A stretch of 64,000 bases of DNA from Xenorhabdus stockiae. GTDB taxonomy: Bacteria > Pseudomonadota > Gammaproteobacteria > Enterobacterales > Enterobacteriaceae. This document shows positions 1 to 7,275 of this stretch, piece by piece. Position numbers and translations under genes: made by a program. The notes beneath the pieces are model-generated. The model was not told the DNA's origin. It made no database searches and was given only the letters and a program-made list of their open reading frames with translations. Each line of letters starts with the position of its first letter. Within the stretch, counting starts at the first letter, position 1. The stretch covers positions 30,715 to 94,714 of the forward strand of contig NZ_NJAJ01000020.1 of assembly GCF_002632825.1 (NCBI RefSeq), in the 5' to 3' direction.

Positions 1-27
1 CTAAAAGAAGGCCGGAGATTGAAATGA
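1..27 (+). CDS. 3' end of an upstream gene (partial)
   Basis: Frame 1 reads eight codons (LKEGRRLK) and stops at a TGA that overlaps the ATG of the next gene in the classic ATGA arrangement (bases 24-27). That 4-nt overlap suggests an operon with translational coupling. Too little of the protein is present to name it. Confidence 0.25.
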   Translation, partial: LKEGRRLK

Positions 28-383
28 CGCATGATGAATTTTTGGATGATATGAAGGAAAACTTCATCTCCCTATTTGACGAAAAATCCACGGAACCTGT
101 GGATTACGATAATTTATTTATCGATTATAAAGAATCACTTGAGCAGAATTTTGAAAGGTATTTGCAACTTTTTAAATCACAAGTGGTTATATTGTCACAA
201 GCCAGAAAAAAAGGGGATGAGTTAGCGATGCAATCGGCATTGTTAATATTACGAACTCATGCAATGAGTTTAACGAGTTTCTTTGATGCTATTGTAGAAG
301 ATGCTGAGTCATTACTTCGGACAGGCGAATGGTCAAAAATACCAGAAGGTTACAAACTGCCTGAGTGCTATAACAAAGAGTAA
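24..383 (+). CDS. acidic hypothetical protein, island cargo
   Basis: A 119-residue protein that I do not recognise. It is rich in Asp/Glu, has no signal peptide or membrane segment, and looks largely alpha-helical. Its ATG lies behind a GGAG-type ribosome site and overlaps the stop of the preceding gene by ATGA, so it is the downstream partner of that gene. Small acidic proteins coupled this way are often immunity or antitoxin partners, but nothing in the sequence proves that. A hairpin terminator follows 4 bases after its stop, so it ends the transcription unit. Confidence 0.65.
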   Translation: MTHDEFLDDMKENFISLFDEKSTEPVDYDNLFIDYKESLEQNFERYLQLFKSQVVILSQARKKGDELAMQSALLILRTHAMSLTSFFDAIVEDAESLLRTGEWSKIPEGYKLPECYNKE

Positions 384-386
384 GTA

Positions 387-416
387 AAAGATCCCAGCCC
401 AAGCGCTGGGATCTTA
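387..416 (+). terminator. Rho-independent terminator after the acidic protein gene
   Basis: The stem AAGATCCCAGC pairs with GCTGGGATCTT across a short loop and is followed by a T-rich stretch. Confidence 0.6.
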
Positions 417-910
417 CTTTTAGCCGTCAGTTTTTTTCAACCAGCCGTCCAGACAAGCTGGTCAGCGTTCTCCCGTTGCCGAAAAAGGGGGGCGTGCTTC
501 CAATGGTTAGATGCGTATTTTTTTGAAGAGGAACATTAGTTCGTAATTCACTAATTCATTTGCAGTTTGCTATCTTTTGAAAGCCATAGAGCATATGTCA
601 ATCTAACTATTGGAGTCATGACCCTCTCCCTGACGCCCCAAAAACTCCGTCGTGCTCCTGACATTATTTTTTGTCCCGGGAAATGAATTACCCATTGACC
701 GGATGATTTCTGTTGATTAGCGTAGCCAGACTTATCCATGATCCGGTCGCTTGTGAGGATCACCTTCGGGCAGCGACAGCAACACTCCCGTAGCCTGCAA
801 GGGAGTACACCACGGTGTGGTACATCTGCGCCCCTTTGGAAGCAGATATCGTCAGTCTGATGGCGATGAAGGTCTCTTAATCTCATCCATGATGGCCAAC
901 CGGCCAGTCA
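417..910. other. non-coding stretch with a cluster of hairpins
   Basis: About 500 bases without a convincing gene. Between 746 and 847 there are four successive perfect hairpins: GTCGCT/AGCGAC (746-751, 772-777), ACTCCC/GGGAGT (784-789, 801-806), ACCAC/GTGGT (809-813, 817-821) and ATCTGC/GCAGAT (824-829, 842-847). The cluster could be a small RNA, a 5' leader of the antirestriction genes, or part of a transfer origin. I cannot choose between these. Confidence 0.4.
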
Positions 911-960
911 CCCAACGGGGAACACATTTCCCATTGGGTCAGGTGTTCTCCGTTGTTTTT
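911..960 (+). repeat. nested attenuator-like hairpin, copy A
   Basis: Outer stem AACGGGGAACAC (914-925) pairs with GTGTTCTCCGTT (943-954) with one G-U pair and is followed by TTGTTTTT. It looks like a terminator placed directly in front of the ribosome site of the next gene. The left flank CCCAACGGG (911-919) can instead pair with CCCATTGGG (930-938), which would break the outer stem. The same design recurs as copies B, C and D. Confidence 0.6.
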
Positions 961-974
961 ATCAGGAGAATACC

Positions 975-1421
975 ATGCAACAAAATACACCCCCGGCCAC
1001 GGTGCACACTGTGTTCCCGGCTGAACTCTCCCCTTTTGCTGAAATTTTTCCGCACACCGGTTCACTGGAACTGATGTTGCTGGAGCACACGTTCATTAAA
1101 GCGGCTGCCGGGCTGTGTGACGATGACCGGTGTGACCGATGGCAGTACCGGAAGGTGTCAGACCGTATCGCCTATATTGTGCCGGTACTGTTGGATACGT
1201 CGGTGGTCAACGTGAGTACGACGGACTTTAAAGGTGAAGTCTCCGCCGATGCCTTTGGGCTGATGGTGACCCTGAGTGTATTGGGTTACCTGACTGACCT
1301 GATGAAGCTGGACGGATATGCTGAGCGGTTTTGCGCCCTGCGTGAATATGCGCGGCAACATCCTCAGGCTCAGTGTATCCGAGCGGCCCTGGGTTTAAAG
1401 GGAGAACGTGATGCCGGATAA
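975..1421 (+). CDS. ArdB/KlcA-family antirestriction protein, first copy
   Basis: A 148-residue protein resembling the ArdB/KlcA family, which protects incoming mobile DNA from type I restriction. Visible family traits are a WQYRKVSD segment at the position of the family's W-x-x-Y-x-x-S block, GEVSADAFGLMVTL matching the family's G-E-V-S-A-D-A-F-G core, and ALREYARQHP near the C-terminus. It has a good ribosome site (AGGAGA). Its stop overlaps the start of a second, divergent copy by 14 bases, so the two are probably cotranslated. Family assignment is from remembered motifs and not from an alignment. Confidence 0.7.
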   Translation: MQQNTPPATVHTVFPAELSPFAEIFPHTGSLELMLLEHTFIKAAAGLCDDDRCDRWQYRKVSDRIAYIVPVLLDTSVVNVSTTDFKGEVSADAFGLMVTLSVLGYLTDLMKLDGYAERFCALREYARQHPQAQCIRAALGLKGERDAG

Positions 1422-1872
1422 TGAACTGATGCTGCTGGACAGCCTGGCCCTGTCGGTCGTGTTTCCCGACAAAACGCCACTGGAACGGTTGTTTCTGGGA
1501 TTCCTGCTGGCGAATACCGCCTCACAGTTGTGCGGTGAATATCGTCCTGAGCAGTGGCGCAGCCGGAACGTGTCTGATTCCCTGACGTATATGATCCCCA
1601 CCGCGGCAAAAACCTATTCGGTTTATCTGCCGGAAACGACACTGACGGCCACGTTATCTGCGGATGCGTTTGGTCTGGCTGTCACCGCGATTGTGTTTGC
1701 CCGTATTGCTGAGTTGGATGAACCGAATGCCGATGCGTTCCGGTTCTGCGAACTACGCGAATACGCGCTGCACCACCCGGAAACCGGGCTGCTACGGGCG
1801 GTACTGGCGATGCAGCCCAAAGAGGACATCATCAGTTCGTCACTTATCCATAACAATAATAATCACCACTGA
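1408..1872 (+). CDS. ArdB/KlcA-family antirestriction protein, second copy
   Basis: A 154-residue paralogue of the preceding gene. It shares the pattern W-x-S-R-N-V-S-D, the SADAFGLAVT core and FCELREYALHHPE. The two proteins differ at most other positions, so this is an old duplication or two separately acquired members. The start lies inside the end of the first copy. The C-terminus ends in an Asn/His-rich tail (HNNNNHH) that the first copy lacks. Two non-identical antirestriction proteins side by side may cover different restriction enzymes, which is inference. Confidence 0.65.
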   Translation: MMPDNELMLLDSLALSVVFPDKTPLERLFLGFLLANTASQLCGEYRPEQWRSRNVSDSLTYMIPTAAKTYSVYLPETTLTATLSADAFGLAVTAIVFARIAELDEPNADAFRFCELREYALHHPETGLLRAVLAMQPKEDIISSSLIHNNNNHH

Positions 1873-1915
1873 CGTTATCAACCTATGAGATTGTTAACCC
1901 TTTTCTTTAGCGCCT

Positions 1916-1966
1916 GACCGGGGAGCCGACAACACCTTCCCGTATTGGGTGGGTGTTGTCTTTTAT
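1916..1966 (+). repeat. nested attenuator-like hairpin, copy B
   Basis: A perfect 9-bp outer stem, GACAACACC (1928-1936) with GGTGTTGTC (1952-1960), followed by TTTTATT. It encloses an inner CCC/GGG stem (1939-1941, 1947-1949). An upstream CGGG (1919-1922) can pair with CCCG (1939-1942) as the alternative fold. The next gene's ribosome site follows about 20 bases later. Confidence 0.55.
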
Positions 1967-1993
1967 TGACGTCAAATCAAGGAGAGCCACACC

Positions 1994-2536
1994 ATGAACC
2001 CGATTTTTTTACCTGCGCCGGAGAGCACGACACCGGCGTCGCAGGAAGCTATTTTTACCGTCCAGGTCACTGGCCTGATACAGCATCCCCAACGGCCCCA
2101 ATCGCTGCGGGAGGAAACGCTGACCGTGTGTGAGACCGACTCGGTCACCGAAGCGGTACAGCGGCTGAAAGTGATCCATCTTTTGGGTGACTGGCCGGTA
2201 CCGGAAATGCCCTCAGCTCAGTGCCGGCGGGCTTTTTTTCCACTCACGGTGATGATTTATGATGCCAAAGATAACAAGGTGCTCGGTGGCCGCTTTTATG
2301 ACGAGATTGTCTGGGCACAGCCGGTCACCGTGACATCAGAACGTTTATCACTGGTGCAGAAACAACAGCGATTGTGTCAGTCAGCCACCTTTGAGCTGAG
2401 CTGGCAGAATGCCGGGGCGGCGCGTGTCTTGTGGCAGGAGGCGAATTTGCTGTCGCTGCATGTGGTGTCGCCCGATTATCAGCACCATCATGAAGTCCGG
2501 GACATTCTCCGGCACAGTACCACAGTCAGTATCTGA
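1994..2536 (+). CDS. hypothetical protein of the island
   Basis: A 180-residue protein I do not recognise. It is preceded by a strong AAGGAGAG ribosome site. There is no signal peptide or membrane segment, and the sequence is rich in beta-type residues with a His-rich stretch (YQHHHEVRD) near the C-terminus. It sits directly upstream of the CbtA-like toxin gene, where E. coli would have the antitoxin cbeA, but it shows no resemblance to CbeA. It could be a replacement partner or plain cargo. Confidence 0.6.
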   Translation: MNPIFLPAPESTTPASQEAIFTVQVTGLIQHPQRPQSLREETLTVCETDSVTEAVQRLKVIHLLGDWPVPEMPSAQCRRAFFPLTVMIYDAKDNKVLGGRFYDEIVWAQPVTVTSERLSLVQKQQRLCQSATFELSWQNAGAARVLWQEANLLSLHVVSPDYQHHHEVRDILRHSTTVSI

Positions 2537-2551
2537 ACGTGAGGTATCACT

Positions 2552-2845
2552 CTGGAGCCTTTACGTTTAACCGTCTGGCAGATGATTGCCGCCGCGTTGC
2601 TGAAACGTCATTTTGGTCTGAGCCTGAATGACACGGCATTGTGTGAAACCGAAACGGTAACCGAACTTATCGCCAGTGGCATCCGGCCGTCTGATGCGAT
2701 CAATGAACGGGTGGATAAATACGATTTAACCCGACTGGACGCCTCGGCAATGACGCCCGATACACCGTATCCGGGGGGGCATGATGAACTGACGGTCATT
2801 TTCGACAGTCAGGTTGCCGGTATCTTCAGACGGGATTTCAACTGA
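2552..2845 (+). CDS. CbtA/YeeV-family toxin-like protein, probable CTG start
   Basis: The segment LLKRHFGLSLNDTALCE followed by IASGIRPSDAINERVDKYDL matches the core of the CbtA/YkfI/YpjF toxins, which bind FtsZ and MreB and block cell division and elongation. Homology continues upstream of the first ATG (2582) through LRLTVWQ, and 2582 has no ribosome site. A perfect TGAGGT lies 6 bases before an in-frame CTG at 2552, so I place the start there, giving 97 residues. Upstream choice is limited by an in-frame stop at 2540. The C-terminus differs from E. coli CbtA. No CbeA-type antitoxin is visible. Confidence 0.65.
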   Translation: MEPLRLTVWQMIAAALLKRHFGLSLNDTALCETETVTELIASGIRPSDAINERVDKYDLTRLDASAMTPDTPYPGGHDELTVIFDSQVAGIFRRDFN

Positions 2846-2860
2846 CACTTTTCTTCAATC

Positions 2861-2911
2861 ACCCATCGGGGAAACTGACTCCCGTGGGGGAACAGTTTCT
2901 CCGGTTTTTAA
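2861..2911 (+). repeat. nested attenuator-like hairpin, copy C
   Basis: The outer stem GGGGAAACTG pairs with CAGTTTCTCC (2868-2877 with 2893-2902, one G-U), followed by GGTTTTTA. The left flank CCCATCGGG (2862-2870) can alternatively pair with CCCGTGGG (2881-2888) with one bulge. It sits 26 bases before the next start codon. Confidence 0.6.
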
Positions 2912-2936
2912 ACTTAAAAATCAAAGGAACTTAACC

Positions 2937-3860
2937 ATGGCAGAATGGGTCACTAATCAACTGGACGTCACCGGCAAATCCGTTTGTCTCGATGTGATGC
3001 AGCAATGGGTTTGTGGGGAAGAATTTCCCCGTTACCGTCAGGCGGTATTGCAGAGCCTGCGGCTGTTTCTGGCGGGCTGTGCGGGGATACTGAAATCCAC
3101 CAAACCCCTCACTTACACACCGTATCCGGAACTGGTGCGGGGTACGGCAGCGCCGACCGCGCAGAATCTGGCGTTTGAACAGTGGCTGGCGTTGTTGCAG
3201 GACAATGTGCTGCTAACCACAGAAAACATGAAGCGGATTGACAGTATCTACCGTCAGTCGGGCTTAAGCCTGCTGCGCTGGGAGACTGTGCCGGCGTCAG
3301 CGCGTGACATTATCACCCACCTGCTGACCCGTCAGTACACTGACTGGTTCGGCGTGGTGAGCTGGTCGGACAACCTTGATATCGGCGTGTGCTGGGAGAA
3401 GCTGTCGGTTTATCCGACCTCGGCTCAGCCCTGCGATATGCTGATGATACGACCGACCCGATTGGCCACGGAAATTAACGGCAACAGTGGTTTACTGAAA
3501 GGGATGGCCTCCACGGTGCAGTTCTACGATGAGCACTATGGGCTGGAATGGCCGTTCGGTCATCATGTCCGCTGGGAAAGGCGCCATGTCAGCAGCTTAA
3601 CCGTGCGTTTTGACACTCCATGGGTACCGCCTTCGGCGGAACTGATGGGCGGATTGTCATCAGTGTTTGACTGTGAAATCCGCCACTGGTACAGCGAACC
3701 GTCAGGCAACCTCAAAGGCTATGACTGCTATGACCAGGGCGAGCATGTGGACAGTCATAACGGGCAGGCAGGACACGAAAACCGTCCGGCCCTGTATCTG
3801 GTTAACGGCGATAAGCCCGAAACGGCACTGGTATTACCGGCGATGGCCGTCGGCCAGTAA
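2937..3860 (+). CDS. Api92-like (DUF1281-type) protein
   Basis: Start chosen at 2937 (MAEWVTNQLDVTG) behind AAAGGAAC; the frame is open further upstream but that part overlaps the hairpin. The 307-residue product begins like the Api92 family of Yersinia and enterobacterial islands (M-x-x-W-V-T-N-x-L-x-V-x-G), whose members are predicted to contain a ferredoxin-like fold. It has the family's Trp- and aromatic-rich central section (about residues 150-260). Function in the element is unknown. It fits the SPI-7/YAPI style gene content around it. Confidence 0.6.
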   Translation: MAEWVTNQLDVTGKSVCLDVMQQWVCGEEFPRYRQAVLQSLRLFLAGCAGILKSTKPLTYTPYPELVRGTAAPTAQNLAFEQWLALLQDNVLLTTENMKRIDSIYRQSGLSLLRWETVPASARDIITHLLTRQYTDWFGVVSWSDNLDIGVCWEKLSVYPTSAQPCDMLMIRPTRLATEINGNSGLLKGMASTVQFYDEHYGLEWPFGHHVRWERRHVSSLTVRFDTPWVPPSAELMGGLSSVFDCEIRHWYSEPSGNLKGYDCYDQGEHVDSHNGQAGHENRPALYLVNGDKPETALVLPAMAVGQ

Positions 3861-3900
3861 CTCTTTGTTCAACGCAGCATCAATTTATCTTTACTTCAAC

Positions 3901-3946
3901 CGAAAGGGGAAACACATTCTCCTTTCGGGGCGTGTTTTCCTTTTTG
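3901..3946 (+). repeat. nested attenuator-like hairpin, copy D
   Basis: The outer stem GGGAAACAC pairs with GTGTTTTCC (3907-3915, 3932-3940), followed by TTTTT. The alternative pairing CGAAAGGGG (3901-3909) with CTCCTTTCG (3919-3927) is 9 bp long and excludes the outer stem. The next ribosome site begins about 15 bases later. Confidence 0.6.
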
Positions 3947-3968
3947 AGTCTTATCAGGAAAACATGCT

Positions 3969-4652
3969 ATGGCCTCTCGCCCTGACTACCAGAAAGACTT
4001 TATTTCGCTGTTTAAACAAACCGCCCGTTACCGTAATCGTTATCGGGTTTTTCAGGATTTTTGCAACTGTGCGATGGCGGCCATTCACAATAAATACTGT
4101 TTCAGTGAGGAACTCGAGCAGTTCTATCTGAAAACCATCAACAAATACGAACGGGAAGATATTGACCGGATTGTGGAACTTTTTTCGATGACCGTGCTGG
4201 CATTGTCGGAAGCACCCGGTGATTTTCTCGGCAGCGTGTTTATGCAACTGGAGCTGGGCAATAAGGAACTTCAGCAGTTCTTTACGCCCTGGAGTGTGGC
4301 CAGAGTCATGGCACAATTGCAATTGCATGAGGTGTCTGACTTGTTGCAGACCCGACCCTTTGTCACCTTCCACGAACCTTGCTGTGGTGCGGCCTGTATG
4401 ATGCTGGCCGCCGCGGAGGTATTAAGAGAGCAGGGACATGATCCGTTGTCCAGTATGTGGGTGTCTGCGATTGATATTGACCCGCTGGCAGCGGTGATGG
4501 CCTATATCCAGCTTTCCCTGACCGGTATTCCGGCAGCGGTCACGATTGGTGATGTGCTGAAGGATCCCGGCAGCCAACGGACACGCTACACACCGGCTCA
4601 TTATCTGGGCAACTGGTCGCAGCGTTTGCAGGCCTATGAACACGCGGCCTGA
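3969..4652 (+). CDS. N6-adenine methyltransferase-like protein lacking the catalytic motif
   Basis: A 227-residue protein with the N-terminal half of a type I HsdM-like DNA methylase. QFFTPWSVARVM (about 103-114) is the family's pre-SAM motif, EPCCGAACMM (136-145) is the SAM-binding motif I, and DIDPLAAVMAY follows as motif II. The chain ends after GNWSQRL without an N/D-P-P-Y/F catalytic motif IV. Short proteins of this kind occur on conjugative plasmids and ICEs; they may bind SAM or DNA without methylating. Preceded by hairpin copy D and followed by a simple terminator. Confidence 0.65.
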   Translation: MASRPDYQKDFISLFKQTARYRNRYRVFQDFCNCAMAAIHNKYCFSEELEQFYLKTINKYEREDIDRIVELFSMTVLALSEAPGDFLGSVFMQLELGNKELQQFFTPWSVARVMAQLQLHEVSDLLQTRPFVTFHEPCCGAACMMLAAAEVLREQGHDPLSSMWVSAIDIDPLAAVMAYIQLSLTGIPAAVTIGDVLKDPGSQRTRYTPAHYLGNWSQRLQAYEHAA

Positions 4653-4683
4653 TTTCTGTTTGCATCTTCTTTGTTTCACTACT

Positions 4684-4706
4684 GCGCCTTTCGGGGCGCT
4701 TTTTTA
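4684..4706 (+). terminator. Rho-independent terminator after the methylase-like gene
   Basis: GCGCC pairs with GGCGC around TTTCG, followed by TTTTTT. Confidence 0.6.
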
Positions 4707-4820
4707 CGTTTAAGGGTAAGTCATACAAACAATTTTCATTTTCGCAAAAAGAGTTTCGCCTTGTTTCAGCGTGGGATTGACCGACACTGGGCTAAATTTG
4801 AAGCCAAAGAGGAAAAGCCC

Positions 4821-5708
4821 ATGTTGGAACGTTTTAAATCCCATTTTGCCCGCCCGTCTGTGACACCATCAAAATCATCCGGACAACAAGCGGAAACTCT
4901 TCGCGACAACCGGGGGTATTTTCAGCCACAGTCAGCGGAAGCGCTGCTGGCAACCTCAGAACGTGGTCAGGCTCTCCGGCAACTGTGGGAAAACAGTGCG
5001 CTGCCCGCCGGGTTGTATCAGCAGTTTTATCTGGATCCGCTCCGGCAATTATGCGCCCGTGTGCAGCATATTCCTGCCACACAGGAAGGCGTCTGGTCTT
5101 TTCGTGGTGGGTTTATAGATTTGACACTGCAATTTACTGCCTGTGCCGTGCGGCTGGCGAAAGGACACATGCTGCCACCCGGCGTGGCACCGGAAACACA
5201 GGCCGCACAGAGCTTGTTGTGGCAGGCAGTGGTATTCTGGGCCGCGTTGTTTTACCACCTGCCGCTGTTGCGGCAACTGGAAGGTGAACTGGATGATGGA
5301 CACCCCTGGCTGCCGGGGTTGTGGGTGCCAGCACGCCGTTTCCGCTTCCGGTTTCATGCCTCACTGTCTGAGCTGCCTGTTTCTCATAAAACGCTGCTGG
5401 CTGCCCGTTTGTTACCGGAGGAAGCGGTCACCTGGCTGTCTTTAGTGCCCGGTGCGTGGCAATGTCTGATGTTGCATCTTGGCGGGTCACCTTCTTCTGT
5501 TCCGTTGATGGATTTACTGCTTCAGTCAGCGGCTGAGCAGGTGAAATCGCCATTGCTGAAGTCGGTTGAATCTGCTGAAGCGAGGGCGGATACCACTCAG
5601 GCATCGCCCGATCCGATGACTCCGTTTGTCACACCGATAACCGTCCCTGCGTCCGACACCCGTGATGATACCCGGACATTACTGTCACTGTTTCAGACAG
5701 CGGAGTGA
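4821..5708 (+). CDS. short TraI_2/MobH-relaxase-like protein
   Basis: A 295-residue protein (ATG 4821 after AAGAGGA). Residues about 35-180 resemble the TraI_2 region of MobH-family relaxases of ICEs: an S-A-E-x-L-L-A block, LYQQFYLDPLRQLCARVQ, LPAT-like HIPAT, then GGFIDLTLQF where active relaxases carry His-rich GGLLxHTLE. Where the family has an H-D dyad this protein reads LFYHLPLL, so the metal site looks lost. Full relaxases are about 500-600 residues, so the C-terminal part is missing. It lies directly before the integrase, as TraI_2 genes do at island ends. Confidence 0.55.
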   Translation: MLERFKSHFARPSVTPSKSSGQQAETLRDNRGYFQPQSAEALLATSERGQALRQLWENSALPAGLYQQFYLDPLRQLCARVQHIPATQEGVWSFRGGFIDLTLQFTACAVRLAKGHMLPPGVAPETQAAQSLLWQAVVFWAALFYHLPLLRQLEGELDDGHPWLPGLWVPARRFRFRFHASLSELPVSHKTLLAARLLPEEAVTWLSLVPGAWQCLMLHLGGSPSSVPLMDLLLQSAAEQVKSPLLKSVESAEARADTTQASPDPMTPFVTPITVPASDTRDDTRTLLSLFQTAE

Positions 5709-5915
5709 ACTTTGGGTGGGAAATAATACAAATGATAACAATAACGATTTGAAATTGTTCAAACGCCCCGTATCAGCGTCAGAATGCCTTGTTTCAGCAA
5801 TGTACAAAAGGTCATTATATGAAAAATAAAATAATTCAACGTGTTAATTAATTTTTAGTTTATTAACAGGACGTGGCTGTACCGGGACACAACTTGACAC
5901 ACGAAGGAAACCATC

Positions 5916-6923
5916 ATGTTCAATAATGAGGAAAAAATGGGTTGGGATGAATTACTGGAAGAATACTTTTTCTCGCATATGCTGCGACCGGCTACGGAGT
6001 GGAGTTATCGCAAGGTGACCCGGGTTTTTATCGGGTTTATGGGCGATACGGTGTTGCCGGAACAGGTGACTCACCGTGATGTACTGCGGTGGCGACGCTA
6101 TCTTCTGACCGAGAAAAAACAGTCGAGCTACACCTGGAACAATAAGGTAGCCCACCTGCGGGCGATTTTTAATTTCGTGATGGAAAGAAAACTGCTGCCG
6201 CTCACTGAAAACCCGTTTAACGAGGCGGCAGTGAAAAAAGAGAAGAAGACAAAGAAAATTCTGAGTAAATCCCAGATAACCCGCCTCTATCTGCTGATGG
6301 GACAGTATGAGGAAGAGGAGCGCAGGCAGGTGACTCCCCGGGGAGGGCGTTGTGCGTTGTACCCGACCGGATATTGGCTGACGGTACTGGATACGTTCCG
6401 GTTAACGGGGATGCGCCAGAATCAGCTATTGCACCTGCGGCTACGGGATATCAATCTGGACAGCAATTATATTGTTCTGCGGGTCGAAGGGAGTAAAAAC
6501 CACAGTGAATGGCGGATACCGATGATCCGGCAGCTTAAACCCCGCCTGGCGAAACTGGTTGAACAGGCAAAAGCCTGCGGGGCGAAAGACGATGATCCGC
6601 TGTTTGATTTAAGTCGTCTGGATTTGCACGCTCATGGACGGATGAGCCGTTACCGGTATGATCACGATAAAGAAAGGCAGCATATCCGTTCGTTCTTCAA
6701 CCGGTTGTCGAAAGAGTGTGGTTTTGCCGTTTCCCCTCACCGTTTTCGTCATACACTGGCCACTGAGCTGATGAAAGCACCGGATCGTAATTTGCAGCTG
6801 GTCAGGTGTTTGCTGGGGCACCGCAGTCTGGCAACCACACTGGAATATATTGATATCGATATGGAAATCGCAGGTAAAACGCTGGAGAATGAACTGGCAA
6901 TCTACCTGGATATTGCGGTGTAA
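5916..6923 (+). CDS. tyrosine recombinase / island integrase
   Basis: A 335-residue phage-type integrase that would catalyse insertion and excision of the element at tRNA-Phe. The N-terminal SAM-like DNA-binding domain spans about 10-105 and the catalytic domain about 115-325. Catalytic residues are visible: Arg167 (TGMRQNQ), Lys194 (EGSKNH), His275 and Arg278 (SPHRFRH), His302 (GHRS) and Tyr311 (LEYID). All are present, so it should be active. The start has AAGGA at a 7-base spacing. It is transcribed towards the tRNA, whose 3' end is about 350 bases away. Confidence 0.9.
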   Translation: MFNNEEKMGWDELLEEYFFSHMLRPATEWSYRKVTRVFIGFMGDTVLPEQVTHRDVLRWRRYLLTEKKQSSYTWNNKVAHLRAIFNFVMERKLLPLTENPFNEAAVKKEKKTKKILSKSQITRLYLLMGQYEEEERRQVTPRGGRCALYPTGYWLTVLDTFRLTGMRQNQLLHLRLRDINLDSNYIVLRVEGSKNHSEWRIPMIRQLKPRLAKLVEQAKACGAKDDDPLFDLSRLDLHAHGRMSRYRYDHDKERQHIRSFFNRLSKECGFAVSPHRFRHTLATELMKAPDRNLQLVRCLLGHRSLATTLEYIDIDMEIAGKTLENELAIYLDIAV

Positions 6924-7106
6924 GGATAACCGGCAGTAAAAAAGACAGGGCAGGTCTCAGACAGGATCGAGGAGGTGGAGGTGTGAGTCACTGCCCTGCA
7001 TCAACAGGGATGGTACGAAAAAATGGCTATTTGCGATCCCCTGTCCCGTAAAGTCTTTCCCTTACTTGACATCAGAATCAATTACTGAAATCATTACCTT
7101 GAACGA
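6924..7106. other. integrase-tRNA junction, structured but gene-free
   Basis: No gene. CAGGGCAG (6946-6953) can pair with CTGCCCTG (6991-6998), and ACAGGGAT (7004-7011) with ATCCCCTGT downstream. Such repeats next to an integrase are candidates for recombinase arm sites. The core attachment site is expected at the tRNA 3' end. Confidence 0.35.
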
Positions 7107-7137
7107 AAAAAGAGTGCTTGCAAATGCAGGCACTCTG
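7107..7137 (-). terminator. terminator downstream of tRNA-Phe
   Basis: A 12-bp hairpin (AGAGTGCTTGCA with TGCAGGCACTCT). On the minus strand it is followed by six T residues. Confidence 0.7.
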
Positions 7138-7275
7138 TATTCTTTAATTTATGGCTTTTTTAAACATTGAACGTACAAACTAAGCGATCAATTGTTTAAC
7201 ATCTTCTTAACAGCCCTAAATTTTAACTTATTTGTTAATTACCTGATAGTATTCAACAAATTAGCTTTAAAATCG

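Noticed and set aside
551..886. 111-codon minus-strand frame in the island
   Set aside because: Unusual composition, no ribosome site and no plausible domain. The region is better described as structured non-coding.
3667..4131. 154-codon frame overlapping the end of the Api92-like gene and the start of the methylase-like gene
   Set aside because: It is out of frame with both well-supported genes, spans hairpin copy D, and has no ribosome site.
4761..5800. short repeat GCCTTGTTTCAGC before the TraI_2-like gene and the integrase
   Set aside because: Only 13 bases match and the flanks differ. I cannot exclude chance, though it might be a protein-binding site.
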